DNA of 64,000 nt, from positions 1-64,000 of the forward strand of contig NZ_MLAL01000014.1 of the NCBI RefSeq assembly GCF_001875665.1, given 5' to 3'. Position 1 is the stretch's first letter. The number at the start of each line of letters is the position of its first letter. Positions 47,648-57,000 of the stretch are shown one piece after another. The DNA comes from Corynebacterium sp. NML130628. Its GTDB lineage: Bacteria > Actinomycetota > Actinomycetes > Mycobacteriales > Mycobacteriaceae. Under the pieces are notes generated by a model. The model saw only the letters and a program-made list of their open reading frames with translations. It was not told where the DNA came from and did no database searches. Both the position numbers and the translations under genes were made by a program.

Positions 47648-48403
47648 CTATATGAGGTATCGGCGCCCGTACGCAAAGACGGCCGCACCAATTATCGACG
47701 CCACCACCAACGCAAACAGTGCCCGAACCAGGGTGTTGGATCCGGTCTCAGCTGCGATACCGCGCTGCTCCGCAACTGGGGCCTGCGCCGGGGCGGCCTG
47801 CTGTTGCACCTCGACAGGCGTCTGACCTGCAGCCTTGGAGGTTGCCAGGCCTTGGCGTGCGACCTCAGCGGCGTTTTCCGCGAGGAGCGAGTTGGAGTCC
47901 TTCACCTCGGCGTCGGTTGGCGGCTCGTTGATGCGCGCCAGGTCGGTGACGTAGGTCTTGCCGTCAGCGTTGAGGTAGTACGTCAGCCCACCGATGGCGA
48001 GCACTGCCGGCAGCGCGATCAGGCCAGCAGCCGCCGGTGCCGGGTTGTTCGGGTCGATGTCCTCGGCGGTGAATAGGACGTCCTGGTGGTCGCCGGTCGG
48101 AGCTGGTTGCTCGACAGGGGTCGTTACCTCGGGAGCGGAGGGGGCGTCGATAAGCCCGGCGACAGCCGCCTTGGCCACGTCCACTGCGCGCTCACGGTCA
48201 GCGGCCGAAAGCTGGTCGAACGCGATGTTGACCAGGTTGCGGTCCGGCACGTAGTGGGTGCCGTCCTGGGTGAGGAAGTATTCGGCACCGTTGATGTCGT
48301 GGGTCACGGCTGGCAGCGGGACGTCCTGCGCCTGTGCCATGGGGACGATGGCGGTTGCGAGCGCGCCGGTCATGACGGCGGCCAAAACGGTGTTGCGCTT
48401 CAT
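47648..48403 (-). CDS. surface protein with C-terminal AAETG-helix-RR tail
   Basis: A 251-residue exported protein. MKRNTVLAAVMTGALATAIVPMAQAQ is a signal peptide of about 26 residues (cut near AQA). Two related segments (EYFLTQDGTHYVPDRNLVNIAFDQ and TYYLNADGKTYVTDLARIN) suggest an internal duplication. A Gln/Ala/Pro-rich region leads to IAAETGSN, a membrane helix and YGRRYLI. That ending has the layout of a sortase signal, but AAETG is not a recognised motif. GGAG ribosome site before ATG 48403. Nine bases upstream of the metzincin gene. Function unknown; a partner of it is possible. Confidence 0.7.
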   Translation of the reverse strand: MKRNTVLAAVMTGALATAIVPMAQAQDVPLPAVTHDINGAEYFLTQDGTHYVPDRNLVNIAFDQLSAADRERAVDVAKAAVAGLIDAPSAPEVTTPVEQPAPTGDHQDVLFTAEDIDPNNPAPAAAGLIALPAVLAIGGLTYYLNADGKTYVTDLARINEPPTDAEVKDSNSLLAENAAEVARQGLATSKAAGQTPVEVQQQAAPAQAPVAEQRGIAAETGSNTLVRALFALVVASIIGAAVFAYGRRYLI

Positions 48404-48509
48404 TGGGGCTCCTTTACTCAACATGAAGTCTCAAGTCTTACTTCATGGTTTAGCCCCCACTGTAGACGCACTTCACCCCAGTCACAAGTGTTTACACAAA
48501 AAACTTCAG
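48404..48509 (-). promoter_or_regulatory. short intergenic region upstream of the AAETG protein
   Basis: About 106 bp between the sortase stop and this gene. On the plus strand ATGAAGTCTCAAGTCTTACTTCATGG contains the inverted repeat TGAAGT / ACTTCA (48423-48444, here written by its arms), which could be an operator or hairpin. No gene. Confidence 0.4.
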
Positions 48510-49217
48510 TTACTTTGCGCCGGTCTCGGTCGGCGGCGCATCCAGCACCGATGCAAACTGCCACCCAATCACCGCATTGCGAACCGAGTCCGCCAAAACG
48601 TTGCGCGGCTGAATACAAGAGATCGTGAGCAGGCGCCCCGGTCGCGGACCATCGCCCCAAATATCAACATCGCTAGCCATGACCTCCTTCACCGGGTCAT
48701 GCAGGTCAGTCGCGCGATAAGACAACCACTTCCCGCCAGCCGCCTCGGAGTCGGCGGTACGCAGGTAGAGCATGTCCCCCACCTGGACGGTGTGATGGTC
48801 GGAGGAGCCGTCAAAAAGCTGGTCAAAGACCCCATGCACACCTGCACCCGTGTGACCAGCAACGACCACCAGGTCCTTAGCCTCAGGCCCCGGCAGCGAA
48901 TACGGCCTATCCGACGCCGTATACACACATGCCTTATCTAATGTGGCGGGATCAAGGGCGTCCGCGCGCACGCGACACGGGCCCTCCTCGAACTGCGCGC
49001 GAAGCCCCACCGAGGGAATAAACATCTCCAACGGCTGCGACTGCCCAAGTGCTGCAGGAGCCTCCGCTAGGGGCACCGCTGAGGGCTCGGGCGCAGGTGC
49101 CTCCTTCTTACCGCACCTCACCGGCAGCGAAACGAGCACCACGAGCAGCAGCAACGCCGCAACCCGGCGCACCCAAAACACCCACTGAGGCGGGCGAGTT
49201 CGAGGAGACGTACGCAT
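48510..49217 (-). CDS. sortase, class E/F-like
   Basis: A 235-residue membrane-tethered transpeptidase. One N-terminal membrane helix (VRRVAALLLLVVLVSLPV) is followed by a Pro/Glu linker and the sortase barrel. Catalytic His lies in VVAGHTGAGVHGVFDQLF and Cys in RLLTISCIQPRN; the Arg of QPRN or of DSVRNAV completes the site. It lacks the class C lid and C-terminal helix and is shorter, consistent with housekeeping class E or F enzymes. In Corynebacterium diphtheriae such an enzyme (SrtF) attaches pili to the wall. Here it could anchor the LAYTG base pilin at 51280. ATG at 49217; earlier open codons overlap the divergent gene. Confidence 0.8.
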   Translation of the reverse strand: MRTSPRTRPPQWVFWVRRVAALLLLVVLVSLPVRCGKKEAPAPEPSAVPLAEAPAALGQSQPLEMFIPSVGLRAQFEEGPCRVRADALDPATLDKACVYTASDRPYSLPGPEAKDLVVVAGHTGAGVHGVFDQLFDGSSDHHTVQVGDMLYLRTADSEAAGGKWLSYRATDLHDPVKEVMASDVDIWGDGPRPGRLLTISCIQPRNVLADSVRNAVIGWQFASVLDAPPTETGAK

Positions 49218-49253
49218 AGTGGAAATCGTAGCCGACGCACCCGACACTTCCGC

Positions 49254-49266
49254 TACAATCGCGCAC
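49254..49266 (+). promoter_or_regulatory. leaderless promoter of the rhodanese gene
   Basis: TACAAT (49254-49259) is seven bases before the ATG at 49267. Only 49 bp separate this ATG from the divergent sortase start, so the region also holds the sortase promoter. Confidence 0.55.
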
Positions 49267-49557
49267 ATGCAATCCATCAACGTCAACAAAGTCCCCGAAA
49301 ACGCCCAGCTTATCGACGTCCGCGAGCCCGAAGAATACGCAGAAGTCCACGCAGCAGGCGCCACCAACCTACCCTTAAGCGAACTGACCACACTCACCGA
49401 CAAGATCGACCCCGACCAGGACATCTACGTCATCTGCCGCTCCGGCGGGCGCTCGTCGCGCGCATGCGAGTACCTCGAACAGGTCCACGGCTGGGAACCC
49501 ATCAACGTCGAAGGCGGCACCATGGAGTGGGTCGCCAACGGCCTGCCCACCGAGTAG
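49267..49557 (+). CDS. rhodanese-domain sulfurtransferase
   Basis: A 96-residue single-domain rhodanese. INVNKVPENAQLIDVREPEEYAEVHAAGATNLPLS is the N-terminal half and the active-site loop is VICRSGGRSS with the persulfide Cys. Such GlpE-like proteins transfer sulfane sulfur to cyanide, thioredoxin or other thiols. The short leaderless start at 49267 is supported by the promoter box and by the family N-terminus. MarR-type regulator follows after 41 bases. Confidence 0.9.
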   Translation: MQSINVNKVPENAQLIDVREPEEYAEVHAAGATNLPLSELTTLTDKIDPDQDIYVICRSGGRSSRACEYLEQVHGWEPINVEGGTMEWVANGLPTE

Positions 49558-49584
49558 CACAGTTTCCTTCCTGGCCAGCAGCCC

Positions 49585-49598
49585 TATACTCTGGACTT
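49585..49598 (+). promoter_or_regulatory. leaderless promoter of the MarR-type gene
   Basis: TATACT (49585-49590) ends eight bases before the ATG at 49599. No ribosome site is visible between them, consistent with a leaderless message independent of the rhodanese gene. Confidence 0.55.
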
Positions 49599-50024
49599 AT
49601 GGCCACGATTGAACTCCCCGAGGCGCTGACTACCTCGCCATCGTTCCAAATCGAACGAGTGCGCAGACACACCAAAGATGAGGTGGAGCGCACCCTGGCG
49701 AAGCACGACTCCTCCATGCGCGAGTTTTGGGTGCTCAGCTGCGTATCCGAGCAAGCACGCTCCCAATCCCAGCTTTCCGAGCTCCTCGCCATCGACGCCT
49801 CCGACATGGTCCGCCTCATCGACTGCCTGGAAAAACACGCGTGGGTCAAACGCGAACGCGACCCAAATGACCGCCGCCGCCAAATCGTGACCGCGACCGA
49901 GAAAGGCGGCAAAGCGCTGACCAAACTCGCGGACGAAGTGGCCGCCGCCGAGGAGCGAGCCCTCGACGCCGCCAACCACAAGCAGCTCAAGAACCTGCGG
50001 AAGCTGTCGCAGGCGATTTTGTAG
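49599..50024 (+). CDS. MarR-family transcriptional regulator
   Basis: A 141-residue winged-helix regulator. The helix-turn-helix is SQSQLSELLAIDASDMVRLIDCLEKHAWVKRERDPNDRRRQIVTATEKG, of which the last part is the wing (DPNDRRRQIV). Such proteins repress drug-resistance, stress or catabolic genes and respond to phenolic ligands or oxidation. The only Cys residues are near 49 and 77. Targets are not evident; the adjacent rhodanese, sortase or pilus genes are candidates by position only. Confidence 0.9.
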   Translation: MATIELPEALTTSPSFQIERVRRHTKDEVERTLAKHDSSMREFWVLSCVSEQARSQSQLSELLAIDASDMVRLIDCLEKHAWVKRERDPNDRRRQIVTATEKGGKALTKLADEVAAAEERALDAANHKQLKNLRKLSQAIL

Positions 50025-50063
50025 TTCTTGGTTGGGTTGCTTGGGGGGCTGCAGACTTGCGCG

Positions 50064-50418
50064 CACCAAATTCCTTGATTTCTGGGGAAGGTTCCGCGTT
50101 CCCCCAGTTCACGTGGCTCGCAGGAGGGAATTTGGTGTCTGCCCCGCCACCCCGAGTGACAAAGGACGCAGCCCAATTTTCACGACCTGGGCTTTTGCCG
50201 GAGTCTGCCGACAAGATTGCGCCCTTTGTCACTCGCTCCCCCATCTATGCACCAAATTCCCTCTTTTGGAAGAGGTGCCGTCGCGTTTTCCCAGGTCGCA
50301 GATTGTGAGCGTGGGAATTTGGTGTCACCCCAACGCCTATGCGCACCAAATTCCCTCTTTCCAACGCACACCCGGGGAATTTCCCCAGGTCGCGACCCCT
50401 GCGTGTAGGAATTTGGTG
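50064..50418. repeat. palindromic repeat array II (units A6-B3-A7-A8)
   Basis: Same order and spacing as array I: A6 50064-50137, B3 50156-50232, A7 50250-50324, A8 50344-50418, linkers of 18, 17 and 19 bp. A arms are perfect 11-mers; B3 arms are GTGACAAAGGACGC and GCGCCCTTTGTCAC. Corresponding linkers of arrays I and II are similar (for example TCGCTTCCCAATCTGTG and TCGCTCCCCCATCTATG between B and A). Interiors of A units are variable apart from a TTTTCCCAGGTCGC-type core. The array ends 16 bp from the stop of the pilus sortase gene. Confidence 0.9.
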
Positions 50419-50434
50419 CCACGCCAACCCCCAA

Positions 50435-51283
50435 CTACCCCAGCCCAGTCTCCCGGCGCCTACGCTTCCACCAGCGCCACAGGATCAGCAGCAACACCAC
50501 CAACACGATCAAGGCCACGAGTATCATCCACCAGCTAATTCCCAGGCCGGTGACCTGCGGTTCGGGGGCGTCGGGGTCGAGGGGGACGCGCTCGGCGTGG
50601 ACGAGCAGCCGATCGGTGTTCAGGCCGTAGGGAGTGCACGTGATCAGGGTGAGGCGGTCTTCCCCCGGCTGGTAGCGCACTGCCTGGTATTGGTCCGGTT
50701 TGACGATTTCGCGGCTGACCATTTGGTAGCGCAGCCGCTGCCCCATCACGTCGATGTAGATGTCTTGGCCTGGTTTGAGGGTGGGGAGGGCGTCGAACAT
50801 GGCGGCGTTGACCATGCCGGTGTGGGCGGTGATGACGGAGTTGGCGCCGTCGCCACCGATGGGCAGGGTGGAGCCGAACATGTGGCCTGCGCCTTCGTAG
50901 AGTACGTGGGGTGCGGTGGTGTGGTAGACGGGCAGGTCCACCCCGATGTCGGGGATGCGGATGCGTGCCATGATGCCCCCAGAGCCTGACAGGTTGAGTT
51001 GTGCCAGGTAGTCGGGCATGTCGGGGTCGTTTGTTGAGGGTGGGCGTGCGTGTGTGCCGGTGGCGAGGAGCCGTTGGTTGTAGTCGCGGGCGCGGGCGAG
51101 TTGGGCGTCGCGTTCTTCGGCGCTGAGGTTGGTGGTGTGTTCGCTGTAGGCGTCGGCTTGGCGGCGGAGCTGTTCGTTGGTGGCGAGTGTGGCCACGATT
51201 GGGTACAGCAGCAGGAGCGCGCCGAGGATCAGCCCGATGAGCGAGATGAGGTTTCCGGCGCGTTTGCGGGCGGGTTGGCTCAC
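50435..51283 (-). CDS. class C (pilus-polymerising) sortase
   Basis: A 282-residue sortase joining pilin subunits by isopeptide bonds. An N-terminal membrane helix (LISLIGLILGALLLLYPIVA) and a C-terminal one (WWMILVALIVLVVLLLILW) bracket the barrel. GIMARIRIPDIGVDLPVYHTTAPHVLYEGAGHMFGSTLPIGG is the N-terminal core; the catalytic His is in VITAHTGMV, and Cys and Arg in TLITCTPYGLNTDRLLVHAER. NDPDMPDYL could be the lid, with a non-standard motif. GTG at 51283 overlaps the base-pilin stop (GTGA). Last gene of the pilus operon. Confidence 0.93.
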   Translation of the reverse strand: MSQPARKRAGNLISLIGLILGALLLLYPIVATLATNEQLRRQADAYSEHTTNLSAEERDAQLARARDYNQRLLATGTHARPPSTNDPDMPDYLAQLNLSGSGGIMARIRIPDIGVDLPVYHTTAPHVLYEGAGHMFGSTLPIGGDGANSVITAHTGMVNAAMFDALPTLKPGQDIYIDVMGQRLRYQMVSREIVKPDQYQAVRYQPGEDRLTLITCTPYGLNTDRLLVHAERVPLDPDAPEPQVTGLGISWWMILVALIVLVVLLLILWRWWKRRRRETGLG

Positions 51284-52530
51284 TGTTCCTGCTCGTCTTC
51301 TTTTCGACGCGCCAGCAACCATCCCGCAACGATCAGGGCGAGGGCGAGCAGCGCGAGCCAGATGACGTTGGCGCCGGTATAGGCGAGTACTTGGCCGAGG
51401 CGCCCGCGCGGGCCGTCCTGTGAAGGCTGCGCTTCGGTTGTAGGTTTCGGCGTTTCCGGCGTGGTCGTCTTCGGTGCTGGACCTGTCGGCGATGGTCCAG
51501 CCGGGGCCGTACCCGACGAGCCCGCCTGCCCTGGCAGCCCCGGCAGCAGTGGCACGAGTGGCAGCAGCCCGAGGAGCCCCCACAGCCAGCGGCGATCCCC
51601 CTTGGAGGAGCCCTGCTGCGCGGGTGCCTCGATGAGCACGTCGGCGTGGGCGGCGCGCACGGTGACGTGGTTGCGTTCGGGGTCCATGCCGTCGGTGGTG
51701 AGGGTGGCGTCGGCACCTGCGGTGCCTTCCGCGGTGGCGCGGGTACGCTGCTCGAGCGTGACGGTAGTGCTGGCGTCGGCGGCGCGGGCGCGCGCGAGTT
51801 TCTGCAGGCCAGACTTGGTCAGGACTGCGCGCAGGCGGTTGCCTTCGCGGTGGAAGGCGACATCGCCTGGTCTGAGCGCCGCCCCGTTGATGCGCACGGT
51901 GGGGTCCCCATCAAACGCCAGGTTTCCGGTGAGCGTCAGGGTGAGCTCGTAGTGGCCGATGGTGCCGTCGAGAGACGGGTTGGGCGCAACGCCGCGCACA
52001 GTGAGGGTGACGTCCTCGCCGGGGTGAACACGCTGGCGGCTGGCTGTAAGCGCCACGTTGAGGTGCTGGGCTTTCGGTTCCACGGTGCGCGGGGAGCCGC
52101 CCGTCACTGGCACCACGAAGGGCGCAAAGAAGACTTGCGACGCCGCTTTCGCCTCAGTGTCGCCAAGCGTGAAGAGGTACGCGCCGGGTTGCAGGCCGTC
52201 GAGGGTGGCGCGTCCGCCGCTGGTGCGCGCGGTGGCGACTTCGACGATCGTGTCGGGCTGCGTGCGTAGCAGTGCGGGGACGTCGAGGGTCGCCAGCGAC
52301 TCGCGCCCGGCCTGGGTACTCATGTCCACGGTGGTGATGCGTGAGGCGGTGACGGTGCGCTCCCCGATGGTGTCCAGGCCGTCGACACCTGCGGCGGCGC
52401 GAAGGTCCACCGTGACGCTGCCCGGTGCCGCGGCCACCGCGGCGGGTGGCCCGAACGCAGGCATGCCGACGCCGGCAACGCCGACCGTTACGGCCAGCGC
52501 CACCGCCATCGCAGTCCCCGGGTTTCTCAC
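51280..52530 (-). CDS. base/minor pilin with LAYTG signal
   Basis: A 416-residue wall protein, counterpart of SpaB (which ends in LAFTG in C. diphtheriae). Signal peptide to about residue 35. A transthyretin-like pattern occurs in ATLDGLQPGAYLFTLGDT (compare DLPVGLYLVTE of pilins) and Ig-like domains follow. A hydrophobic stretch near residue 315-335 (RRWLWGLLGLLPLVPLLPG) is unusual in a secreted protein. The Thr/Pro-rich linker, LAYTG (382-386), helix and RRKEDEQEQ tail form the cell-wall signal. Overlaps the sortase gene by four bases. Confidence 0.87.
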   Translation of the reverse strand: MRNPGTAMAVALAVTVGVAGVGMPAFGPPAAVAAAPGSVTVDLRAAAGVDGLDTIGERTVTASRITTVDMSTQAGRESLATLDVPALLRTQPDTIVEVATARTSGGRATLDGLQPGAYLFTLGDTEAKAASQVFFAPFVVPVTGGSPRTVEPKAQHLNVALTASRQRVHPGEDVTLTVRGVAPNPSLDGTIGHYELTLTLTGNLAFDGDPTVRINGAALRPGDVAFHREGNRLRAVLTKSGLQKLARARAADASTTVTLEQRTRATAEGTAGADATLTTDGMDPERNHVTVRAAHADVLIEAPAQQGSSKGDRRWLWGLLGLLPLVPLLPGLPGQAGSSGTAPAGPSPTGPAPKTTTPETPKPTTEAQPSQDGPRGRLGQVLAYTGANVIWLALLALALIVAGWLLARRKEDEQEQ

Positions 52531-52548
52531 CGCTGTGTGCTCCTCTAC

Positions 52549-54078
52549 TTATGCCTTGCGGGAGCGCAGCTGGTAGACAGCGCCGCCGCCGAAGAGGACC
52601 ACGCCAAGCGCCAGGATGATGAGCATGGTGCGCTCACCGGTTGCTGGCAGGCGGCCGAACAGGTTGTCCTTGACGTTGTTCACGCTGCCGCTGAGCGTCT
52701 TGGTGGTTTCGTCGTAGTTCAACGGCTGTGGCTCCGGGTTATTCAGGTAGCCGGACACGCCCTTGGTTTCTACGGCGCAGTAGTCGGCAAACTTGCTGTC
52801 CTTCTTGGTCAGGTTGAGGCCTTCGGCCTTCGCCAGGGCGGCCCCGGCGTTCTCCTGGCCTTCGGCGACGGTCTGGTCGGCCTTCAGCGTGGTTTCCACC
52901 TTGCCGCTGATGACGACGCGCTGGGCAGCAGTGCCTTCGTCCACCTTCCAGGAACCGTCTTTCTGCTTGGTGCAGGTGAAGATCTGGAACTCGGCGCCGG
53001 CGCCATTCTTGTCGCCGTCCTTGGCCTGCTTGTTCAGCAGCTTGGTCACCTCAACCTTGGCGAAGTTCAGCGTCGTCTTTCCGTCGTTCGGGTCGTCGGT
53101 TGGGGTGGTGTTGTGCGGTTGATCGTCGTTGGAGTAGTACACCTGCGCGGTGTTGTCGATCGTGCCGTTCTCAGGCAGCTTGACCAGCTTCGCGTCGAAC
53201 TCGGTGCGCACGGTCAGGCCGGGGTTGGTGGCGCGCAGCTCACGCAGCTTCTGCAGGCCAGCCTCGGTGAACTCCACGGTCACGGTGTTGTCGCCGTTGT
53301 CGGCCACGGTGTAGTGGGTGCCGGCGGCAAGGGGCTCCGGGTTTTTGTCGTCCGCGGACTTCAGCACCTGCACCTGCACGGGGTGCGCGGCCTGCGACCA
53401 CTCAAGGTTCGCCGCCAGCGTATCGACGACCCTCAGCTGGTCACCTTCCGGGTTCGGGCCGAACGCTGGGATGGGGGCGTCAATACGGTAGCGGGCGTTA
53501 TCTCCCAGGGTGATGTTTTCGCTGATGAGCGACTTCTTCGGCTCCAAGATCTGGTTCTTCGGGCTGATGGTGCGCTCGTACTGCGCCACGCCCTTTTCAA
53601 ATGCCGGGAGGGTAAGCAGGAACGGGGTCGCCACGGAGTGCTTGGCGCCCTCGGCGCGCAGCTCGGTGACGCGGAAGAGGCCCACGCCGAGGTCCTCGAA
53701 GATGGCCTCGCCGTCACCGTTGGTTGCTACCTCTTTCGCAGTAAAGTTCGGGTCCGCCTGCAACTCGGAGACCTTCTTCTCCCCGGCTGCGGCAACGTCC
53801 TCCCAGCCCTTCGCGGTGTTCAGCGGGGCGGTGGCGATGCGCTCCACCTTGAAGGTGACGCCCTTGATGGTCTTCATGCCGTCAAGCGTGCCGTTCTCAC
53901 CGACCGGCTCGCCCTCGTACTTCTTGATCGTCAGCTTCGTGGCGCGGTTGACATCGACCTGCGCCTGGGCGACGGCGGTTGGCAGCGTCGCTACGACGGA
54001 GGCGCCGACCGGCCCAACGAACGCGACCGCGGCCGCGGTGGATACCGCAAGTGCTGTGCGGGAAATGATGTGTTTCAT
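52549..54078 (-). CDS. major shaft pilin, SpaA type
   Basis: A 509-residue precursor of the pilus shaft. Signal peptide ends near AVAQAQ (about residue 40). The pilin motif lysine is probably in SPKNQ (compare YPKN); EDLGVGLFRVTE shows the transthyretin-like domain; the E-box is YCAVETKGVSGY with its conserved Glu for an internal isopeptide bond. Cys pair in FTCTKQ and DYCAV. LPATG at 477-481, membrane helix and YQLRSRKA end it. ATG at 54078; upstream open codons belong to a shadow frame. Followed by the base pilin and polymerised by the class C sortase. Confidence 0.93.
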   Translation of the reverse strand: MKHIISRTALAVSTAAAVAFVGPVGASVVATLPTAVAQAQVDVNRATKLTIKKYEGEPVGENGTLDGMKTIKGVTFKVERIATAPLNTAKGWEDVAAAGEKKVSELQADPNFTAKEVATNGDGEAIFEDLGVGLFRVTELRAEGAKHSVATPFLLTLPAFEKGVAQYERTISPKNQILEPKKSLISENITLGDNARYRIDAPIPAFGPNPEGDQLRVVDTLAANLEWSQAAHPVQVQVLKSADDKNPEPLAAGTHYTVADNGDNTVTVEFTEAGLQKLRELRATNPGLTVRTEFDAKLVKLPENGTIDNTAQVYYSNDDQPHNTTPTDDPNDGKTTLNFAKVEVTKLLNKQAKDGDKNGAGAEFQIFTCTKQKDGSWKVDEGTAAQRVVISGKVETTLKADQTVAEGQENAGAALAKAEGLNLTKKDSKFADYCAVETKGVSGYLNNPEPQPLNYDETTKTLSGSVNNVKDNLFGRLPATGERTMLIILALGVVLFGGGAVYQLRSRKA

Positions 54079-54083
54079 GGTAT

Positions 54084-57000
54084 CTAACTTTCTGTTGTTG
54101 GAGTTGTTGAGGTTGAAGTCTCTGTAAGGAAGCGACGGGCGCTGAAGCCAAAGAGCAGCAGGCCAAGCAGCAGAATCCACACGAGTGTAGTGCGGCCGGT
54201 ATCTGGCAACAACCAGCCAATGGTCGACGGCACCCGCAGCGCCCCGTACGTGGATTCGGCGCTGACCACCCCGAGGGCGCCCGCCGACGCCTGCAGCGTC
54301 GCGGTGCCACGGTGGCGGAAGGTTCCTTCCGCGGGGATGTCCACCGTGACGGCGCAGGTTGCGGACTGGCCCGGCGCCAGCGCCGCCCGCACCGCCTCGC
54401 ATGCGGCGGCGGGGATGGTGCCCTGCTCGCCGATGGTGCGCGGGCCGCCGGGCGTGCGCACCGTCATCCCCGCCAGAGCCGGATCGCGCAGCACCATGTT
54501 GGACAGGTCGAACTGGCCGGTGTTGGTCAGCTCGTAGGTGATGTCCATGGTGGTGGCGTGATCCGGCAACAGGGCGGTATCCACCACGTTGGTGACGCCG
54601 GACAGCGGGGTGCCCGCGATGCGCTTGTCGAGGGCCACGCTGGCGTACTTGTTCAGCGCGGTCGCCGCCCAGGCGTCGCCCGCGCGGGTGGTGTCGGCGG
54701 CCTTGGGGGCGAGCACCTTAAACGCCACGGTCGGCGTGCCGGTTTCAGGCAGAAAGCCCTCCCCCAACTTGGCTCCCCGGGAGGTCAGCGCGAACGTGTA
54801 CGTCCCGTTCGCCTGCTCTTCCTCCACGGTGCACTCGCTGCCCACGGGGACGTTCCGCAGCACGTGGGTCTGCCCGGCGCGCAGGGTAAACGGCTCGCGG
54901 GTGCCGTCGCCGCAATTAGCGCGGAAGGTGTAGGTGGCTTCTGCGTCGGGGGCGCCTGCAGCCTGCTTCGTCAGCGCGACGTCCACGGTTGCCCGCGGGT
55001 GGTGCGCCTGCACGCCGACGACCACCGCCGGGTCAGCCGCGGTGGTGTCCGGGGCGTCGGCGGCGACGTCAACTGCGTATTCGTACTGCTTGGCTCGCAC
55101 GTCCTGCGGGGCGACGCCGTCCACGGTGGTATCCGGGCCGTTGTAGGCGCCGTTGTGCCAGGCGGCGAAGCCGAGGTACGGGCGACGATCACCCGCGGAC
55201 ACCTCAAGCTCGCCACGCGCGCTGAGCGCCGCCGCGGCATCCACGGTCAGGGTGCACGAGGTCCCCGCCGGCACCTCCACGGTGCGCAGCCCGGTCACCG
55301 GCACGGCGTCCGCGCCGGGCAGCGGGCGCTCGGGGACTTCGGCCAGGCTGAACTGGACTGGTCGGGTGGCCAGGGTGGTGTCGCCGTCTTTGCACACGAG
55401 CGTGCCCGTGTAGCCTGCGGGGTCCGCGCCGTGGAGGTACCCAGTTTGGCGCATCGCTACCTGCAGGTTGGTGGTGCGTCGGCTTACCTTGTTCACCAGG
55501 TGCAGCTCTGCGCCCTGGGTGGTGACGTCGGCCTCCACGCTGGGGTGGGCCGCGGCCACGGTGAGCTGGGCGGGCACGTTGTCTACCGCGATTTCGCGCA
55601 GGCGACAGTGCGCACCGACCGGCACCGCGGACTCCGCACCGCCTGCAGAGACGTAGCGCAGCCCGCCGTCAACCGCCGTGAAATCACCGGGCTGCAGCTG
55701 GAGCGGCAGCCCTTCCACACTGGTCAACTCGGTGCCGAGCGCCCGGCACTGCAGCGCGAAGCGCATCGTGTTCGCCTCGCCGAGCAGTCGCATGTCCGAG
55801 GGATTGCCTTCGATGTCTTTGCGCAGCTTCAGCGGCGCGGTCTGGTACACGTAGCGGCTGGTAGCACGCACGACGTTGGCCGCGGGGTCTTCTTCGACCA
55901 CGAACGCAGGAGCAACCGCCGCCTCATTCCCCTGTTCGAGCGGCTTGCCCGTCGCCAGCGTCGGATCCGGGCGGCTGACGGTCCAGTCCACCGCGTCCGG
56001 CAGCATGGTGGCCCGCAGCGGGCCCTCCGGGGTGTCCGCCTGGAGGTCCAGCGGCGCATACCCGCCAAGCTCGACCGTGCAGGCCGCGCCAACCGGCACG
56101 CCTGCCACGCTGACGGCGCCTTCGCCGTCGACGGTGGCGCTGCGGCGGAGCAATTCGGCGTCGCCGTCGAAGCACACCAGCGTCACCGGGTGGGCGGGCA
56201 GCACCGCGCCGAGCGCCTTACCGGCGGCCTCATAGTCCTGACGCGTCGTCCCCGGCAGCACCACGCCGGTGCGCACGGTTGCGTCGGTGACGCGGCGGGA
56301 GAACGTGTTGATGAACTCCACCGAATTACCAGCCCGCGCGACGGTAAACGTGTTGCCCGGTGTGCCGTCCACGGCGGTCGTCGCCGCCATGTGGATGCCC
56401 GGCTCCGGGGTCAGGGGGTTCTCCGCGACGGTGCAGCTGCTGCCCACCACCAGGTCGCCCTGGGTAAACACCACGCCGTTGCGCACCGACGCCTGCAATG
56501 ACGCCCCCGGCGTGCCGTCCGGCAGCACACAGCGTAGCGACGCCGGATACTCCCGCCCGAGCCACGCCTCCTGCTTCGCAGACGCGATCAGGTCCTTGGT
56601 CGCCGGGTCGAACCGCACGCGCTTGACCCCGGTGAGGGTGGCGCGCTGGTAGGCGAACTCGTCCTCCATGGCCAACGTGGCGCGGTCTCCGACCGTAAAC
56701 GCCACGCCAGGCGCCAGCTCTGTGGCCTGCTCGCCGCCCGGCGCGTAGTGGCCCACCGTGGTGTGGGTGATCGGGTAGTCCACGCCCTTGCTGTTGGTGC
56801 GTTGCGTGTCCACCGGGCTGCGCCGCGCAAGGGTGCACTGGGTGCCTGCGGGGATTTCGGCGGCGGTGAAGGTGCGCTGGGCGCCGTCGGCAAGCTGGAA
56901 GGTCTCTTGGAATGCACCGCAGCTCAACTGATAATCGACGCCCACCTTCGGGTACAGTGCCTGCTCCCCGGTGTAGCGCTGCGTGATGGTCAGCCCGTTG

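Noticed and set aside
44900..50418. CRISPR arrays
   Set aside because: Regular spacing suggested it, but the units are about 75 bp, palindromic and variable inside, the linkers of 17-19 bp are conserved rather than unique, and no cas gene is near.
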